Shown here piece after piece: positions 53,329 to 62,966 of a DNA stretch of 64,000 nucleotides; within the stretch, counting starts at the first letter, position 1; each line of letters opens with the position of its first letter. A program made the position numbers and the translations under genes. This DNA is from UBA2031 sp037189985 (GTDB taxonomy: Bacteria; Pseudomonadota; Gammaproteobacteria; Pseudomonadales; Moraxellaceae). The stretch spans positions 253,372-317,371 of the forward strand of contig JBBCJX010000020.1 of NCBI GenBank assembly GCA_037189985.1, read 5' to 3'. Under the pieces are notes generated by a model. It had not been told where the DNA came from and ran no database searches. It was given only the letters and a program-made list of their open reading frames with translations.

Positions 53329-54099
53329 ATGAGCACAGTCGCTCTTTCCAGCATGGCCGCTAACGGTGCCGATCCGGCTCCTGAGACGCTGACGCTGGCT
53401 GACCGTGTTTTCAGTGAAATCCAGAACGCCATCGTCAAGGGTGAGCTGCAGCCGGGCAGCAAGATGTCCGAAGCGGAGCTGGCTGCCCGTTATGGCGTGT
53501 CCCGCGGCCCTTTGCGTGAGGCGTTGCGTCGACTGGAGGGCCGCAAGCTGCTGACCCGTATCCCCCATGTCGGCGTACGCGTCATCTCCTTGTCATTCGA
53601 AGAACTTATCCAGATATATCAGGTGCGTGAGGCCATGGAGGGCTTGGCTGCCCGCTTGGCGGCTTCACATATGAGCCCGGAGGAGGTGCGCGGCCTCAAG
53701 GCGCTGCTCAGCCAGCACGAGCACCAGGCTGAGTTGCAGGAGGGCAAGGCCTACTTTCAGGAAGAAGGTGATTTCGATTTCCACTATCGCATCGTGCAGG
53801 GCAGTCGCAACGAAGTACTGACACAGATGCTCTGTGGCGAGCTTTATCACCGCGTGCGTCTGTATCGCTATCAGTTTTCAGTGACGGAAGGGCGCCCGCA
53901 GAAAGCCTTTTCCGAACACCATCGCATCATTGAGGCCATCGAGTCAGGAGATGGCGAGATGGCAGAAATCCTCATGCGCCGCCATATCAGTTCGGCCCGC
54001 AAGAACATTGAAGCGCATTTTCGTGAACGGTCGGGCTCACAAGGCCTGACGAGTGCAGGACCAGACACCGGGTCCGGCCTAATACCCCCGCAGGAGTAA
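53329..54099 (+). CDS. GntR family (FadR subfamily) regulator of the prp operon
   Basis: A 256-residue regulator. The N-terminal winged helix (LADRVFSEIQNAIVKGELQPGSKMSEAELAARYGVSRGPLREALRRLEGRKLLTRIPHVGVRV, residues about 25-90) is followed by a C-terminal FCD ligand domain (about 95-235; YQVREAMEGLAARLAA, DFDFHYRIVQGSRNEVL, EHHRIIEAIESGDGEMAEILMRRHI) with metal-binding Asp/His residues. It leads the methylcitrate genes and ends 3 bases before prpB, whose ribosome site is inside its last codons. The likely inducer is methylcitrate or propionyl-CoA derived. The ATG lacks a ribosome site, and leaderless translation is possible. Confidence 0.9.
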   Translation: MSTVALSSMAANGADPAPETLTLADRVFSEIQNAIVKGELQPGSKMSEAELAARYGVSRGPLREALRRLEGRKLLTRIPHVGVRVISLSFEELIQIYQVREAMEGLAARLAASHMSPEEVRGLKALLSQHEHQAELQEGKAYFQEEGDFDFHYRIVQGSRNEVLTQMLCGELYHRVRLYRYQFSVTEGRPQKAFSEHHRIIEAIESGDGEMAEILMRRHISSARKNIEAHFRERSGSQGLTSAGPDTGSGLIPPQE

Positions 54100-54102
54100 G
54101 CA

Positions 54103-54987
54103 ATGTCCAAAACCACATCCGCCGGCGCACGTTTTCGCAAGGCGATTTCAGAAGAAAAACCCTTGCAGGTAATGGGCACCGTGAATGCCTATGCCGCCAT
54201 GATGGCAACGCAAGTGGGCTACCGCGCCATTTATCTTTCCGGTGCTGGCGTTGCCAACTACTCCTACGGTCTGCCTGACCTTGGCATTACCTCGCTGGAA
54301 GACGTGCTGATCGACGTGCGTCGTATCACCGCGTCGGTGGACACACCGCTGCTGGTGGACATCGACACCGGTTGGGGCGGCGTGTTCAACATTGCCAAGA
54401 CCATCAAGGAAATGATCAAGGCCGGCGCTGGCGCTGTGCATATTGAAGACCAGGTGGCGCAGAAGCGTTGCGGTCATCGCCCGAACAAAGAAATTGTCGC
54501 CATTGATGAAATGGTGGATCGCGTGAAGGCGGCTGTGGATGCCAAGACTGATTCCCAGTTCGTGGTGATGGCGCGTACCGACTCGCTGCAGAAAGAAGGC
54601 CTGAATGGCGTGATTGACCGCATCAGCGCTTATGTTGAAGCCGGTGCCGATGCGATTTTCGCCGAAGCCATGACCGACATCACCATGTACCGCAAGGTTT
54701 GTGATGCGGTGAATGTGCCGGTGCTGGCCAACATCACCGAATTTGGTGACACGCCTTACTACACCACCCAGGAACTGGGCGAGCAGGGCATCTCCATGGT
54801 GCTGTACCCGCTCTCCGGTACCCGTGCCATGCAGAAGGCTGCGCTGGCTGTGTACGAAGCCGTGCGCAAGGATGGAACCCAGGTGAACGTGCTCGAGCTG
54901 ATGCAGAAGCGTAAGGAACTCTACGAATTCCTGAACTACCACAGCTACGAAGACAAGATCGACCAACTGTTCGCTTCCAAGAAATAA
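54103..54987 (+). CDS. prpB: 2-methylisocitrate lyase
   Basis: A 294-residue enzyme of the isocitrate lyase superfamily. It cleaves 2-methylisocitrate to pyruvate and succinate, the last step of the methylcitrate cycle. Substrate and metal motifs are YLSGAGVANYSYGLPDLG, DIDTGWGG and the catalytic loop QKRCGHRPNKE (Cys near 124), then VMARTDSLQKEGLNG. The length and KRCGH signature separate it from oxaloacetate hydrolases. CAGGAG, shared with the gntR stop region, lies 7 bases before the ATG. Confidence 0.96.
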   Translation: MSKTTSAGARFRKAISEEKPLQVMGTVNAYAAMMATQVGYRAIYLSGAGVANYSYGLPDLGITSLEDVLIDVRRITASVDTPLLVDIDTGWGGVFNIAKTIKEMIKAGAGAVHIEDQVAQKRCGHRPNKEIVAIDEMVDRVKAAVDAKTDSQFVVMARTDSLQKEGLNGVIDRISAYVEAGADAIFAEAMTDITMYRKVCDAVNVPVLANITEFGDTPYYTTQELGEQGISMVLYPLSGTRAMQKAALAVYEAVRKDGTQVNVLELMQKRKELYEFLNYHSYEDKIDQLFASKK

Positions 54988-55029
54988 ATCAAACCGATTT
55001 TTCTGAATCCGTAAAAGGAGATAAGACGC

Positions 55030-56190
55030 ATGAGCACCGAAACCACGACTACCACTGGCTTCAAGCCCAAAAAATCCGTAGCCCTGTCCGGCACCGCCGC
55101 CGGTAACACCGCGCTGTGTACCGTAGGCCGTACCGGTAACGACCTGTCTTACCGTGGCTACGACATCCTCGATCTCGCCGTGACTTCCGAGTTCGAAGAA
55201 ATTGCTTACCTGCTGGTGCACGGCAAGCTGCCGAACGCTGCTGAGCTGGCGGGTTACAAGGCCAAGCTGAAGAGCCTGCGTGGCCTGCCGGCTGCCGTGA
55301 AAGTGGCGCTTGAGCAGTTGCCGCCGTCGGCTCATCCCATGGACGTGATGCGTACCGCCGTTTCTGTTCTCGGTTGTGTGAAGCCTGAGAAAGAAGATCA
55401 CAACCACCCGGGCGCTCGCGACATCGCTGACAAGCTGATGGCCTGCCTCGGTTCCGTGATGCTCTACTGGTATCACTTCGCCTACAACGGGAAGCGCATT
55501 GAAGTTGAAACCGATGACGACTCCATCGGTGGCCACTTCCTGCATCTGCTGCACGGCGAAAAGCCGCGTGATAGCTGGGTGCGTGCCATGCACACCTCGC
55601 TGATCCTGTACGCCGAGCACGAATTCAACGCCTCTACTTTCACCTCGCGTGTGATTGCCGGTACCGGTTCTGACATGTACTCTGCTATCGCTGGCGCTAT
55701 CGGTGCCCTGCGTGGTCCCAAGCATGGCGGCGCCAACGAAGTCGCTTTCGAAATCCAGAAGCGTTACGACAATCCGGATGAAGCTGAAGCCGACATCCGC
55801 GCTCGTGTGGAAAAGAAAGAAGTGGTGATCGGTTTCGGCCACCCGGTGTACACCGTGTCTGATCCGCGTAACAAGGTCATCAAGAAAGTGGCTGAAGACC
55901 TGTCCAAGGAACAGAGCAACACCAAGATGTACGACATCGCCGAACGTCTTGAGTCCACCATGTGGGAAGTCAAGAAGATGTTCCCGAACCTGGATTGGTT
56001 CTCTGCGGTTAGCTACCACATGATGGGTGTTCCCACGGACATGTTCACACCGCTCTTCGTGATTGCCCGTACCTCCGGCTGGAGCGCGCACATCATCGAA
56101 CAGCGTATCGATGGCAAGATCATCCGCCCGAGCGCCAACTACACCGGCCCGGACGATCAAGCCTTCGTTGCCCTCAAGGATCGTAAGTAA
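55030..56190 (+). CDS. prpC: 2-methylcitrate synthase
   Basis: A 386-residue citrate-synthase-fold enzyme joining propionyl-CoA and oxaloacetate. Its early segment AGNTALCTVGRTGNDLSYRGYDILDLA and the catalytic region GFGHPVYTVSDPRNKVIK, then SYHMMGVPTDMFTPLFVIARTSGWSAHIIEQR, are diagnostic of PrpC rather than GltA. AAAAGGAGA lies 7 bases before the ATG. It follows prpB after 42 bases. Confidence 0.96.
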   Translation: MSTETTTTTGFKPKKSVALSGTAAGNTALCTVGRTGNDLSYRGYDILDLAVTSEFEEIAYLLVHGKLPNAAELAGYKAKLKSLRGLPAAVKVALEQLPPSAHPMDVMRTAVSVLGCVKPEKEDHNHPGARDIADKLMACLGSVMLYWYHFAYNGKRIEVETDDDSIGGHFLHLLHGEKPRDSWVRAMHTSLILYAEHEFNASTFTSRVIAGTGSDMYSAIAGAIGALRGPKHGGANEVAFEIQKRYDNPDEAEADIRARVEKKEVVIGFGHPVYTVSDPRNKVIKKVAEDLSKEQSNTKMYDIAERLESTMWEVKKMFPNLDWFSAVSYHMMGVPTDMFTPLFVIARTSGWSAHIIEQRIDGKIIRPSANYTGPDDQAFVALKDRK

Positions 56191-56255
56191 TCGCTGTTGT
56201 TAGCCATGACTTTTTCCCCGTTCCGGGGAGAAAGTGTTTTCGGAAATAGCCAAAA

Positions 56256-58853
56256 ATGAACAGCCAATTTCGTAAAAACCTGCCCGGCACCCAGCTCGAT
56301 TTTTTCGACGCCCGTGCCTCAGTTGAAGCCATCAAGCCCGGTTCCTGGGACGGCCTGCCGTACACGGCACGTGTGCATGCTGAAAACATCGTGCGCAAAG
56401 CTGACCCGGCCATCATCAATGAGTGCCTGACGCAGCTTATCGAGCGCAAGCGTGAGCGCGACTTCCCCTGGTTCCCGGCGCGCGTGGTTTGCCACGACAT
56501 TCTGGGCCAGACCGCGCTTGTCGACCTTGCGGGCCTGCGTGACGCCATTGCTGACCAGGGCGGTGACCCGGCCAAAGTGAATCCGGTCGTGCCGGTGCAG
56601 CTGATCGTTGACCATTCGCTGGCAGTTGAATGCGGTGGTTATATCGAAGATGCCTTCCAGAAAAACCGTGATATCGAAGACCGTCGTAACGAAGACCGTT
56701 TCCATTTCATCAACTGGACCAAAACGGCTTTCGACAACGTCGACGTGATTCCTGCCGGCAACGGCATCATGCACCAAATCAATCTGGAAAAAATGTCGCC
56801 GGTGATACACGCCATTGATGGCGTGGCATTCCCTGACACCTGCGTGGGTACCGACTCGCACACACCGCACGTTGATGCGCTGGGTGTCATCGCGGTGGGC
56901 GTGGGCGGTCTTGAAGCTGAAAACGTCATGCTGGGTCGCGCATCCTGGATGCGTCTGCCTGACATCATCGGTGTCGAGCTGACCGGCAAGCGTCAGCCTG
57001 GCATTACCGCTACCGACATCGTGCTGGCTCTTACCGAATTTCTGCGTCAGCAGAAAGTGGTGGGTGCCTATCTCGAATTCTACGGTACCGGTTCTGCAAG
57101 CTTGACCATTGGTGACCGTGCCACGATTTCCAATATGGCACCTGAATACGGCGCTACCGCTGCCATGTTCTCTATTGACAGCCAGACATTGGATTATCTT
57201 CGCCTCACAGGTCGTTCGGACGAGCAGGTTGCTCTGGTTGAAACTTATGCCAAGGAAGCAGGCCTGTGGTCTGACACGCTGGCCAAGGTGGAATACGAGC
57301 GCGTGCTGCACTTCGATCTGTCCTCGGTTGTGCGCAACATGGCGGGTCCTTCCAATCCGCACCGGCGTCTGCCGGTAGCCTCGCTTGCCGAGCGCGGCAT
57401 TGCTGTCGACCTGGAAAAGGCGCGTGCCGAGGAGGCGAAGGGCCTGATTCCTGATGGTGCCGTGATCATTGCCGCCATTACTTCCTGCACCAACACCTCC
57501 AACCCGCGCAACGTGATTGCTGCCGGTTTGCTGGCACGTAATGCACGCAAGCTTGGTCTGGTTCGCAAGCCTTGGGTGAAGTCCTCTCTGGCTCCCGGCT
57601 CCAAGGTTGTCCAGCTGTATCTGGATGAAGCTGGCCTGACGGAGGACCTTGAGGCACTGGGCTTCGGCATCGTGGCGTTTGCGTGTACCACCTGCAACGG
57701 CATGTCTGGCGCGCTGGATCCGAAGATCCAGCAGGAAATCATCGACCGCGACTTGTATGCGACCGCTGTTCTCTCCGGTAACCGTAACTTCGACGGCCGT
57801 ATTCATCCCTACGCCAAGCAGGCTTTCCTGGCATCGCCGCCGCTGGTTGTGGCTTATGCCATCGCCGGTACCGTGCGCTTCGATATCGAGAAGGATGTGC
57901 TGGCAGTTGTCGAAGGCAAGGAAATCCGCCTGAAAGACATCTGGCCGTCTGATGATGAAATTGATGCGCTGGTGGCCAAGAGCGTGAAGCCTTCGCAGTT
58001 CAACTCGATCTACATTCCCATGTTCGAGAAGACTGACACCGAGAAGGCCGATTCACCGCTCTATGACTGGCGTCCGCAGTCTACTTACATTCGTCGTCCA
58101 CCGTACTGGGAGGGAGCGTTGGCCGGTGAGCGTACGATGAAAGGCATGCGTCCTCTTGCGCTGTTGCCGGACAACATCACCACCGACCATCTCTCGCCGT
58201 CCAACGCGATCATGATGAATTCTGCGGCCGGTGAATACCTGCACAAGATGGGTCTGCCGGAAGAAGACTTCAATTCCTACGCCACGCACCGCGGTGACCA
58301 CCTCACGGCACAGCGCGCCACTTTCGCCAACAAAGAGCTGGTCAATGAAATGGCCGTTGTTGATGGTGTTGTGAAGAAGGGCTCGCTGGCTCGCGTGGAG
58401 CCGGAAGGCAAAGTCATGCGCATGTGGGAAGCGATTGAAACCTACATGAACCGCAAGCAGCCGCTCATCATCATCGCCGGCGCCGACTATGGTCAGGGTT
58501 CCTCGCGTGACTGGGCTGCCAAGGGTGTGCGTCTGGCGGGTGTGGAGGTGATCGTGGCTGAAGGCTTCGAGCGCATCCACCGCACCAACCTGATCGGCAT
58601 GGGTGTGCTGCCCTTGGAGTTCAAGCCGGGCATAACGCGCCTGACTCTGGCCCTGGATGGCACGGAAACCTATGACGTGGAAGGCAAGCTTGCACCGCGT
58701 ACCGATCTCACTCTCGTCATCAATCGCAAGAATGGTGAAGTGGTGAAGGTGCCGGTGAAGTGCCGTCTCGACTCGGACGAAGAAGTGTCTGTGTACGAAG
58801 CCGGTGGTGTACTGCAGCGCTTCGCAAAGGATTTCCTGGAAGCCAATGCCTGA
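56256..58853 (+). CDS. acnD: Fe-S 2-methylcitrate dehydratase AcnD
   Basis: An 865-residue aconitase-fold enzyme dehydrating 2-methylcitrate. It replaces PrpD in many Gammaproteobacteria and needs PrpF. The 4Fe-4S cysteines lie in AITSCTNTSNPRNV and ACTTCNGMSG (CxxC). Other blocks are VGTDSHTPHVDALGVIAVGVGG and GADYGQGSSRDWAAKG. The order prpB-prpC-acnD-prpF fixes the identity over housekeeping AcnA. The start at 56256 has only a weak GGAAAT upstream. Confidence 0.95.
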   Translation: MNSQFRKNLPGTQLDFFDARASVEAIKPGSWDGLPYTARVHAENIVRKADPAIINECLTQLIERKRERDFPWFPARVVCHDILGQTALVDLAGLRDAIADQGGDPAKVNPVVPVQLIVDHSLAVECGGYIEDAFQKNRDIEDRRNEDRFHFINWTKTAFDNVDVIPAGNGIMHQINLEKMSPVIHAIDGVAFPDTCVGTDSHTPHVDALGVIAVGVGGLEAENVMLGRASWMRLPDIIGVELTGKRQPGITATDIVLALTEFLRQQKVVGAYLEFYGTGSASLTIGDRATISNMAPEYGATAAMFSIDSQTLDYLRLTGRSDEQVALVETYAKEAGLWSDTLAKVEYERVLHFDLSSVVRNMAGPSNPHRRLPVASLAERGIAVDLEKARAEEAKGLIPDGAVIIAAITSCTNTSNPRNVIAAGLLARNARKLGLVRKPWVKSSLAPGSKVVQLYLDEAGLTEDLEALGFGIVAFACTTCNGMSGALDPKIQQEIIDRDLYATAVLSGNRNFDGRIHPYAKQAFLASPPLVVAYAIAGTVRFDIEKDVLAVVEGKEIRLKDIWPSDDEIDALVAKSVKPSQFNSIYIPMFEKTDTEKADSPLYDWRPQSTYIRRPPYWEGALAGERTMKGMRPLALLPDNITTDHLSPSNAIMMNSAAGEYLHKMGLPEEDFNSYATHRGDHLTAQRATFANKELVNEMAVVDGVVKKGSLARVEPEGKVMRMWEAIETYMNRKQPLIIIAGADYGQGSSRDWAAKGVRLAGVEVIVAEGFERIHRTNLIGMGVLPLEFKPGITRLTLALDGTETYDVEGKLAPRTDLTLVINRKNGEVVKVPVKCRLDSDEEVSVYEAGGVLQRFAKDFLEANA

Positions 58854-58882
58854 GTACTTGCCGGTTTTACTGTAAACCCTGC

Positions 58883-58915
58883 ATCGACCCGGCACGGCTT
58901 CCGTCCCGGGTCGAT
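58883..58915 (+). terminator. Stem-loop between acnD and prpF
   Basis: ATCGACCCGG and CCGGGTCGAT form a perfect 10-bp stem with a 13-base loop, followed by CTTTAAG. It lies 30 bases after acnD and 86 before prpF, so it may be a partial terminator or a processing/stability element that lowers prpF expression. Confidence 0.5.
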
Positions 58916-59000
58916 CTTTAAGCAGGCTATGAAAATTGTGAAACACTCAGCCGGAACGGATTGGGTGATTGCCTCCCAAAAGTATTGAAGGAGTAGAAAC

Positions 59001-60188
59001 ATGGCTCATGCGCCACAAGTCAAAATTCCAGCCACCTATATTCGTGGTGGCACCAGCAAGGGAGTTTTCTTCCGCCTGCAGGACTTGCCCGAGCGTTGCC
59101 AGCAGCCTGGTGAGGCCCGTGACAAGCTGTTCATGCGTGTGATCGGTAGCCCTGATCCCTATGCAGCCCATATCGATGGCATGGGGGGAGCCACATCGTC
59201 TACCTCCAAATGTGTCATCCTCTCCAAGAGCCAGGTGCCTGATCACGACGTTGATTATCTTTATGGTCAGGTTTCTATCGACAAGGCTTTTGTGGACTGG
59301 AGCGGCAATTGCGGCAATCTTTCCACGGCAGCCGGGGCCTTTGCCATTCATGCTGGTCTCGTTGATTCCGCACGCATTCCGCAAAATGGCACCTGTGTCG
59401 TGCGTATCTGGCAGGCCAATATCAAGAAGACCATCATCGCTCATGTGCCTGTTACCAATGGCCAGGTGCAGGAAACGGGTGATTTCGAGCTGGATGGCGT
59501 GACTTTTCCAGCAGCCGAGATCGTGCTGGAGTTCATTGACCCGTCCGATGATGCCGAGGAGGGGGGCTCCATGTTCCCGACCGGCAATCTGGTGGACGAT
59601 CTGGAGGTGCCCGGCGTGGGAACCTTCAAGGCCACCATGATCACTGCCGGCATTCCCACTGTCTTTGTTAATGCTGAAGACATTGGTTACACCGGCACCG
59701 AACTGCGTGAGCAGATCAACACGGATGCTGCGGCACTGGCCCGCTTTGAGAAGATCCGTGTGGCCGGCGCCCTGCGTATGGGCCTTATCAAGACCCCGGA
59801 AGAAGCAGCAACCCGCCAGCACACCCCCAAGATTGCCTTTGTTTCCAAGCCCAAGGACTACAAGGCTTCCAGTGGCAAGGATATCCAGGCCTCGGAAGTC
59901 GACCTGCTGGTGCGTGCACTCTCCATGGGCAAGCTGCACCACGCCATGATGGGTACGGCAGCCGTGGCCATAGGGACCGCTGCTGCTGTTCCTGGCACGT
60001 TGGTGAACCTGGCGGCTGGTGGAGGGGAGCGTGAGGCCGTACGCTTTGGGCACCCCTCCGGCACCTTGCGCGTCGGTGCCCAAGCCCGGTTGGTGAGCGG
60101 CGAGTGGACCGTCACCAAGGCCATCATGAGCCGTAGTGCCAGAATCCTGATGGAAGGCTGGGTCAGAGTACCTGGGGATAGCTTCTGA
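59001..60188 (+). CDS. prpF: PrpF isomerase (2-methyl-aconitate isomerase)
   Basis: A 395-residue protein of the PrpF/DAP-epimerase fold. It isomerises the trans/cis product of AcnD so that aconitase can rehydrate it. Family blocks are IPATYIRGGTSKGVFFRLQDLP, DGMGGATSSTSKCVILSKS, DWSGNCGNLSTAAGAFAI and the C-terminal VRFGHPSGTLRVGAQA. The catalytic Lys/Cys pair expected for the family falls within the first and third blocks. GAAGGAG lies 7 bases before the ATG. It ends the operon with a good terminator. Confidence 0.95.
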   Translation: MAHAPQVKIPATYIRGGTSKGVFFRLQDLPERCQQPGEARDKLFMRVIGSPDPYAAHIDGMGGATSSTSKCVILSKSQVPDHDVDYLYGQVSIDKAFVDWSGNCGNLSTAAGAFAIHAGLVDSARIPQNGTCVVRIWQANIKKTIIAHVPVTNGQVQETGDFELDGVTFPAAEIVLEFIDPSDDAEEGGSMFPTGNLVDDLEVPGVGTFKATMITAGIPTVFVNAEDIGYTGTELREQINTDAAALARFEKIRVAGALRMGLIKTPEEAATRQHTPKIAFVSKPKDYKASSGKDIQASEVDLLVRALSMGKLHHAMMGTAAVAIGTAAAVPGTLVNLAAGGGEREAVRFGHPSGTLRVGAQARLVSGEWTVTKAIMSRSARILMEGWVRVPGDSF

Positions 60189-60235
60189 TTGGTACGTGCG
60201 TACTTTGCCCTGACGGGCGAGGAAGTGATGGGATC

Positions 60236-60265
60236 AGCCCCGGCGAAGCCGGGGCTTTTCGTTTT
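60236..60265 (+). terminator. Terminator of the prp operon
   Basis: AGCCCCGGC and GCCGGGGCT pair around GAA, followed by TTTCGTTTT, 47 bases after the prpF stop. Confidence 0.88.
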
Positions 60266-60549
60266 CAGTATTGATGGGGATTTGTAACTGTCTCAAAAGG
60301 GAGAATGCAGGAAAATCCAACTGAATCAGTCTTGTAGGGATGCGTACATTCATAATGCGAGTCATTATGTGACCAAATAGTCAGCAAACATTCTTGGAAC
60401 TTTCTGCCAATTACTTTAGAAAGTCGCCTACATGGCCTAAATGGAGACTGGATCCGTCCTGTTCCGTTCGAGGCCATTCCGACCTGCCGACAATAACAAG
60501 AAGCCGGCTGTAGACCAGACCACTGGTTACAGACTGGAGATGCCAAACC
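60266..60549 (+). promoter_or_regulatory. AT-rich upstream region of the Cys-loop protein cluster, with a dyad
   Basis: No gene is seen. CATAATG (60351-60357) and CATTATG (60363-60369) form a perfect 7-bp dyad with 5 bases between, about 180 bases before the next start codon; it looks like a regulator site. The region is clearly more AT-rich than the flanking operon and is the only place for a promoter of the three-gene cluster that follows. No convincing -35/-10 pair stands out. Confidence 0.4.
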
Positions 60550-62136
60550 ATGCAAAGAACAACAAAGGCCAGGCCTCTCTCTCCTTCAATGCTCTCCTCT
60601 TCATTAAGGATGCTTGGCACGCCTGCCCTCCTTGCCATGACATGCTTGGTCATGGGCAATGTCGCTCATGCGCTGGAGCCGCTGGATGATGGCGAAATGT
60701 CCGTCGTGAGTGGTGCGGGTGTGGCGTTGGGCTTTGATAACTTCAGTTCCCGCTTTGCACCGACCAGTTACATAGGGATACTGGGTACGGATTTGACCAG
60801 TGGTACCCCCTATAACGCACCGCACAACTATCGTCGTGGCGATTTGTATTACTACGGCTTGTCCATGACCGGTGGCGGTGTCGGGCAAGGTATGGACTGG
60901 TATGGCACGGGCCAGGCCGATGGTGGTTGTACAGCGGGCACAGACGGTTTGGGTTGCCCGATTGGCCGTGTAAGCAGTAGCACTCAGGTTGAGCCCATCA
61001 AGAACTGGGCCTCTGTGTATAACCCTTACATGATACGTGTGTTCCAGTATGCGGGTTATAGCTATGAAGGAACCTGCCTGGGTACGGTAGTGAGTGGCAA
61101 GTGTAATCAAGTGCTTGTTTCCGGCACGAATGCCTCCCCCACCTACTACGAATTTGTAGGCCCTAGCAGAGGTGACAAATGGCGCTGGTCGTTCTGGGGG
61201 GAGTTGCTGGTCAATAATGGTGGGCTTGCTGTGGGGGCTAACAGCCAGGCTTTCACTGGCACCTGCAATGCGGGAACTGTCTCTGGTACCCCCAACTGCG
61301 CTGGGCTGCTCAAGAGCCAAGCCATCATCCTCGGTAACAACTTCACGTTGGACAACAAGCCAACTCGCCTGCAAATCACACAAACGACAACCAGCGTTGC
61401 TGATGAACAATCATTGAGTCTGGTTTACCAAAGTCGTCTTTCCGGCAACTTCCGCTTTTCTGTGGCGCAAAAAGGTACTGGCTCGGACGCGCATGGCATA
61501 GTGCCGGATTTCAACGATGTGGAAGGCATGTACTTCAAAAATGTCGATGCCTTTCTGGCATTGGGCCAGAATAACTATCAAAGCATGGTGTTCCGCAACA
61601 ATGGTGCCACGGGTAACTTCATTGTTGAGCTAACCCCCATTCCCAATGTTGCCAACGTATCGAATACTTTTTATTGCGGCCAGAATAATTGCTCTTCGTT
61701 TGTGACGAATTCGATTCCTGCTGCCTTGGGAGGTGTCGGCGTCAATGGTAGTGACACTACAAGAGGCTGTGTCAACCAAAGCGGTGCGGTAGTGGCCTGT
61801 AGCGGTGCCACATTGCGGCATGTTGTTGTGACAGGTGGGGCAAACTGCACAACCAACTGGACCTCGATTTGTGGGACCGCTGAAAACATTGTTAATCCTG
61901 CCAACGCCAACCCGGACTCACATGGTTATGTCTATTGGGGTACGCCAGATGAAACACGAAGTGGTGTAGCTGGTGTGGCCGCTCCGGCCGCTTGTACTGC
62001 ACCGTGCAATACCAATACCACCAATGGCATTTATTTCCGTGCTCCGAATGGTGATGTTACCAACATCGGTCGTGGCAAGGTCACAGGCATGATGTTGCAA
62101 ATGCTGAAAGTCACTTCACTCGGCGTGGGGGGCTAA
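60550..62136 (+). CDS. Secreted Cys-loop protein A with LDDGEMSVVSG motif
   Basis: A 528-residue exported protein of no recognised family. A signal peptide (about 1-42; LLAMTCLVMGNVAHA) leads directly into LEPLDDGEMSVVSGAGVALG. The rest is rich in Gly, Asn, Ser, Thr and aromatic residues, as in beta-rich surface proteins. The mature part has 14 cysteines in seven close pairs (spacings 8, 8, 10, 4, 9, 7 and 3), e.g. CTAGTDGLGC and CGQNNC, likely disulfide loops. The end is MMLQMLKVTSLGVGG. GGAG lies 10 bases before the ATG. The closest analogy I can offer is Fil-type filament gene products of Acinetobacter or DUF6160-like proteins (uncertain). Confidence 0.7.
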   Translation: MQRTTKARPLSPSMLSSSLRMLGTPALLAMTCLVMGNVAHALEPLDDGEMSVVSGAGVALGFDNFSSRFAPTSYIGILGTDLTSGTPYNAPHNYRRGDLYYYGLSMTGGGVGQGMDWYGTGQADGGCTAGTDGLGCPIGRVSSSTQVEPIKNWASVYNPYMIRVFQYAGYSYEGTCLGTVVSGKCNQVLVSGTNASPTYYEFVGPSRGDKWRWSFWGELLVNNGGLAVGANSQAFTGTCNAGTVSGTPNCAGLLKSQAIILGNNFTLDNKPTRLQITQTTTSVADEQSLSLVYQSRLSGNFRFSVAQKGTGSDAHGIVPDFNDVEGMYFKNVDAFLALGQNNYQSMVFRNNGATGNFIVELTPIPNVANVSNTFYCGQNNCSSFVTNSIPAALGGVGVNGSDTTRGCVNQSGAVVACSGATLRHVVVTGGANCTTNWTSICGTAENIVNPANANPDSHGYVYWGTPDETRSGVAGVAAPAACTAPCNTNTTNGIYFRAPNGDVTNIGRGKVTGMMLQMLKVTSLGVGG

Positions 62137-62139
62137 GGC

Positions 62140-62868
62140 ATGAAACTGTTAGGCTTCATGATGGCACTGCTGGCGCTTCCTGTAATGGCGGCAGATTTGC
62201 AGTCGCTGGATGACAGTGAGCTCTCGGGCGTATCCGGTGGCGACGGCATTGCCATCGGCTGGGAATACGGCGTGAACACGGATGCCAACGGTGCACCTTT
62301 GGCTTCGCTGGGTAACTGTACTGGAACAGGCTCGGTAACGGCGACCTCTGGTGATCGTTGTCGTTTTGCTTGGCAAGTTGGCAAGCGTAAAGATGGCAGT
62401 GGCAATGCCGCATGGACGGTGGCCAAAAACGGTTGGTTGAGCCTGAAAATCCCTGTACTCAATCTTGACGTGCAGCCCAGTATGGCCGGCGTAGGAGCCA
62501 ATACTGCTTATTTCGATGCTGCCTTGTTCACTGGTTACGACGTCAGCGGCAACAGCATTTGCCTTTTGCCCGGTGGTACTTGCAATGTCGCCGCCATCAA
62601 CACGTTGCCTGCCCTCAAACTTTTTTATCCCGCTGCCAGCTACAACGCCACGACCTACACGCCTGGCACGGGCGTCAGTGCGGGCTTTAACAGCTTGCAC
62701 CTTGGCCTCACCATTGGCCGCATGGCGATTGAGTTCGACAGTGGCGCCACGCCTGGCTACATGCGTGATGCCAACACTGGTTCATTTTTGGGAACGCAAA
62801 TCAAGGACAACAATGGCAACTTTGCCATGATGGCCATTGGTGGTTCGGCCCTTATCTACGGTTTTTGA
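62140..62868 (+). CDS. Secreted Cys-loop protein B with LDDSELSGVSGG motif
   Basis: A 242-residue exported protein. A short signal peptide (MKLLGFMMALLALPVMAA) is followed at once by DLQSLDDSELSGVSGGDGIAIG. Four cysteines form two pairs (spacings 13 and 6; CLLPGGTC). The middle contains LNLDVQPSMAGVGANTAYFDA and the end has SLHLGLTIGRMAIEFDSG and FAMMAIGGSALIYGF, which look like beta strands. It starts 3 bases after protein A and is followed closely by C, so the three form an operon. Function unknown; it shares the post-signal motif with its neighbours. Confidence 0.7.
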   Translation: MKLLGFMMALLALPVMAADLQSLDDSELSGVSGGDGIAIGWEYGVNTDANGAPLASLGNCTGTGSVTATSGDRCRFAWQVGKRKDGSGNAAWTVAKNGWLSLKIPVLNLDVQPSMAGVGANTAYFDAALFTGYDVSGNSICLLPGGTCNVAAINTLPALKLFYPAASYNATTYTPGTGVSAGFNSLHLGLTIGRMAIEFDSGATPGYMRDANTGSFLGTQIKDNNGNFAMMAIGGSALIYGF

Positions 62869-62966
62869 ACATGAAGTTTGAGAAAGCCTTACAAATGATT
62901 ATTACGTCATTCCTGCGACAACGGGGGGGGCGTGCCTTTGCTTTCCGGGTGCGCAGGAGTTCCGGC

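Noticed and set aside
54148..56160. A 670-codon open frame on the reverse strand across prpB and prpC
   Set aside because: It mirrors two certain genes with strong codon bias; the translation is His/Val-rich without any domain. It is a shadow.
56319..57806. A 495-codon reverse-strand frame over acnD
   Set aside because: Shadow of the aconitase-type gene; no motif on the reverse strand.
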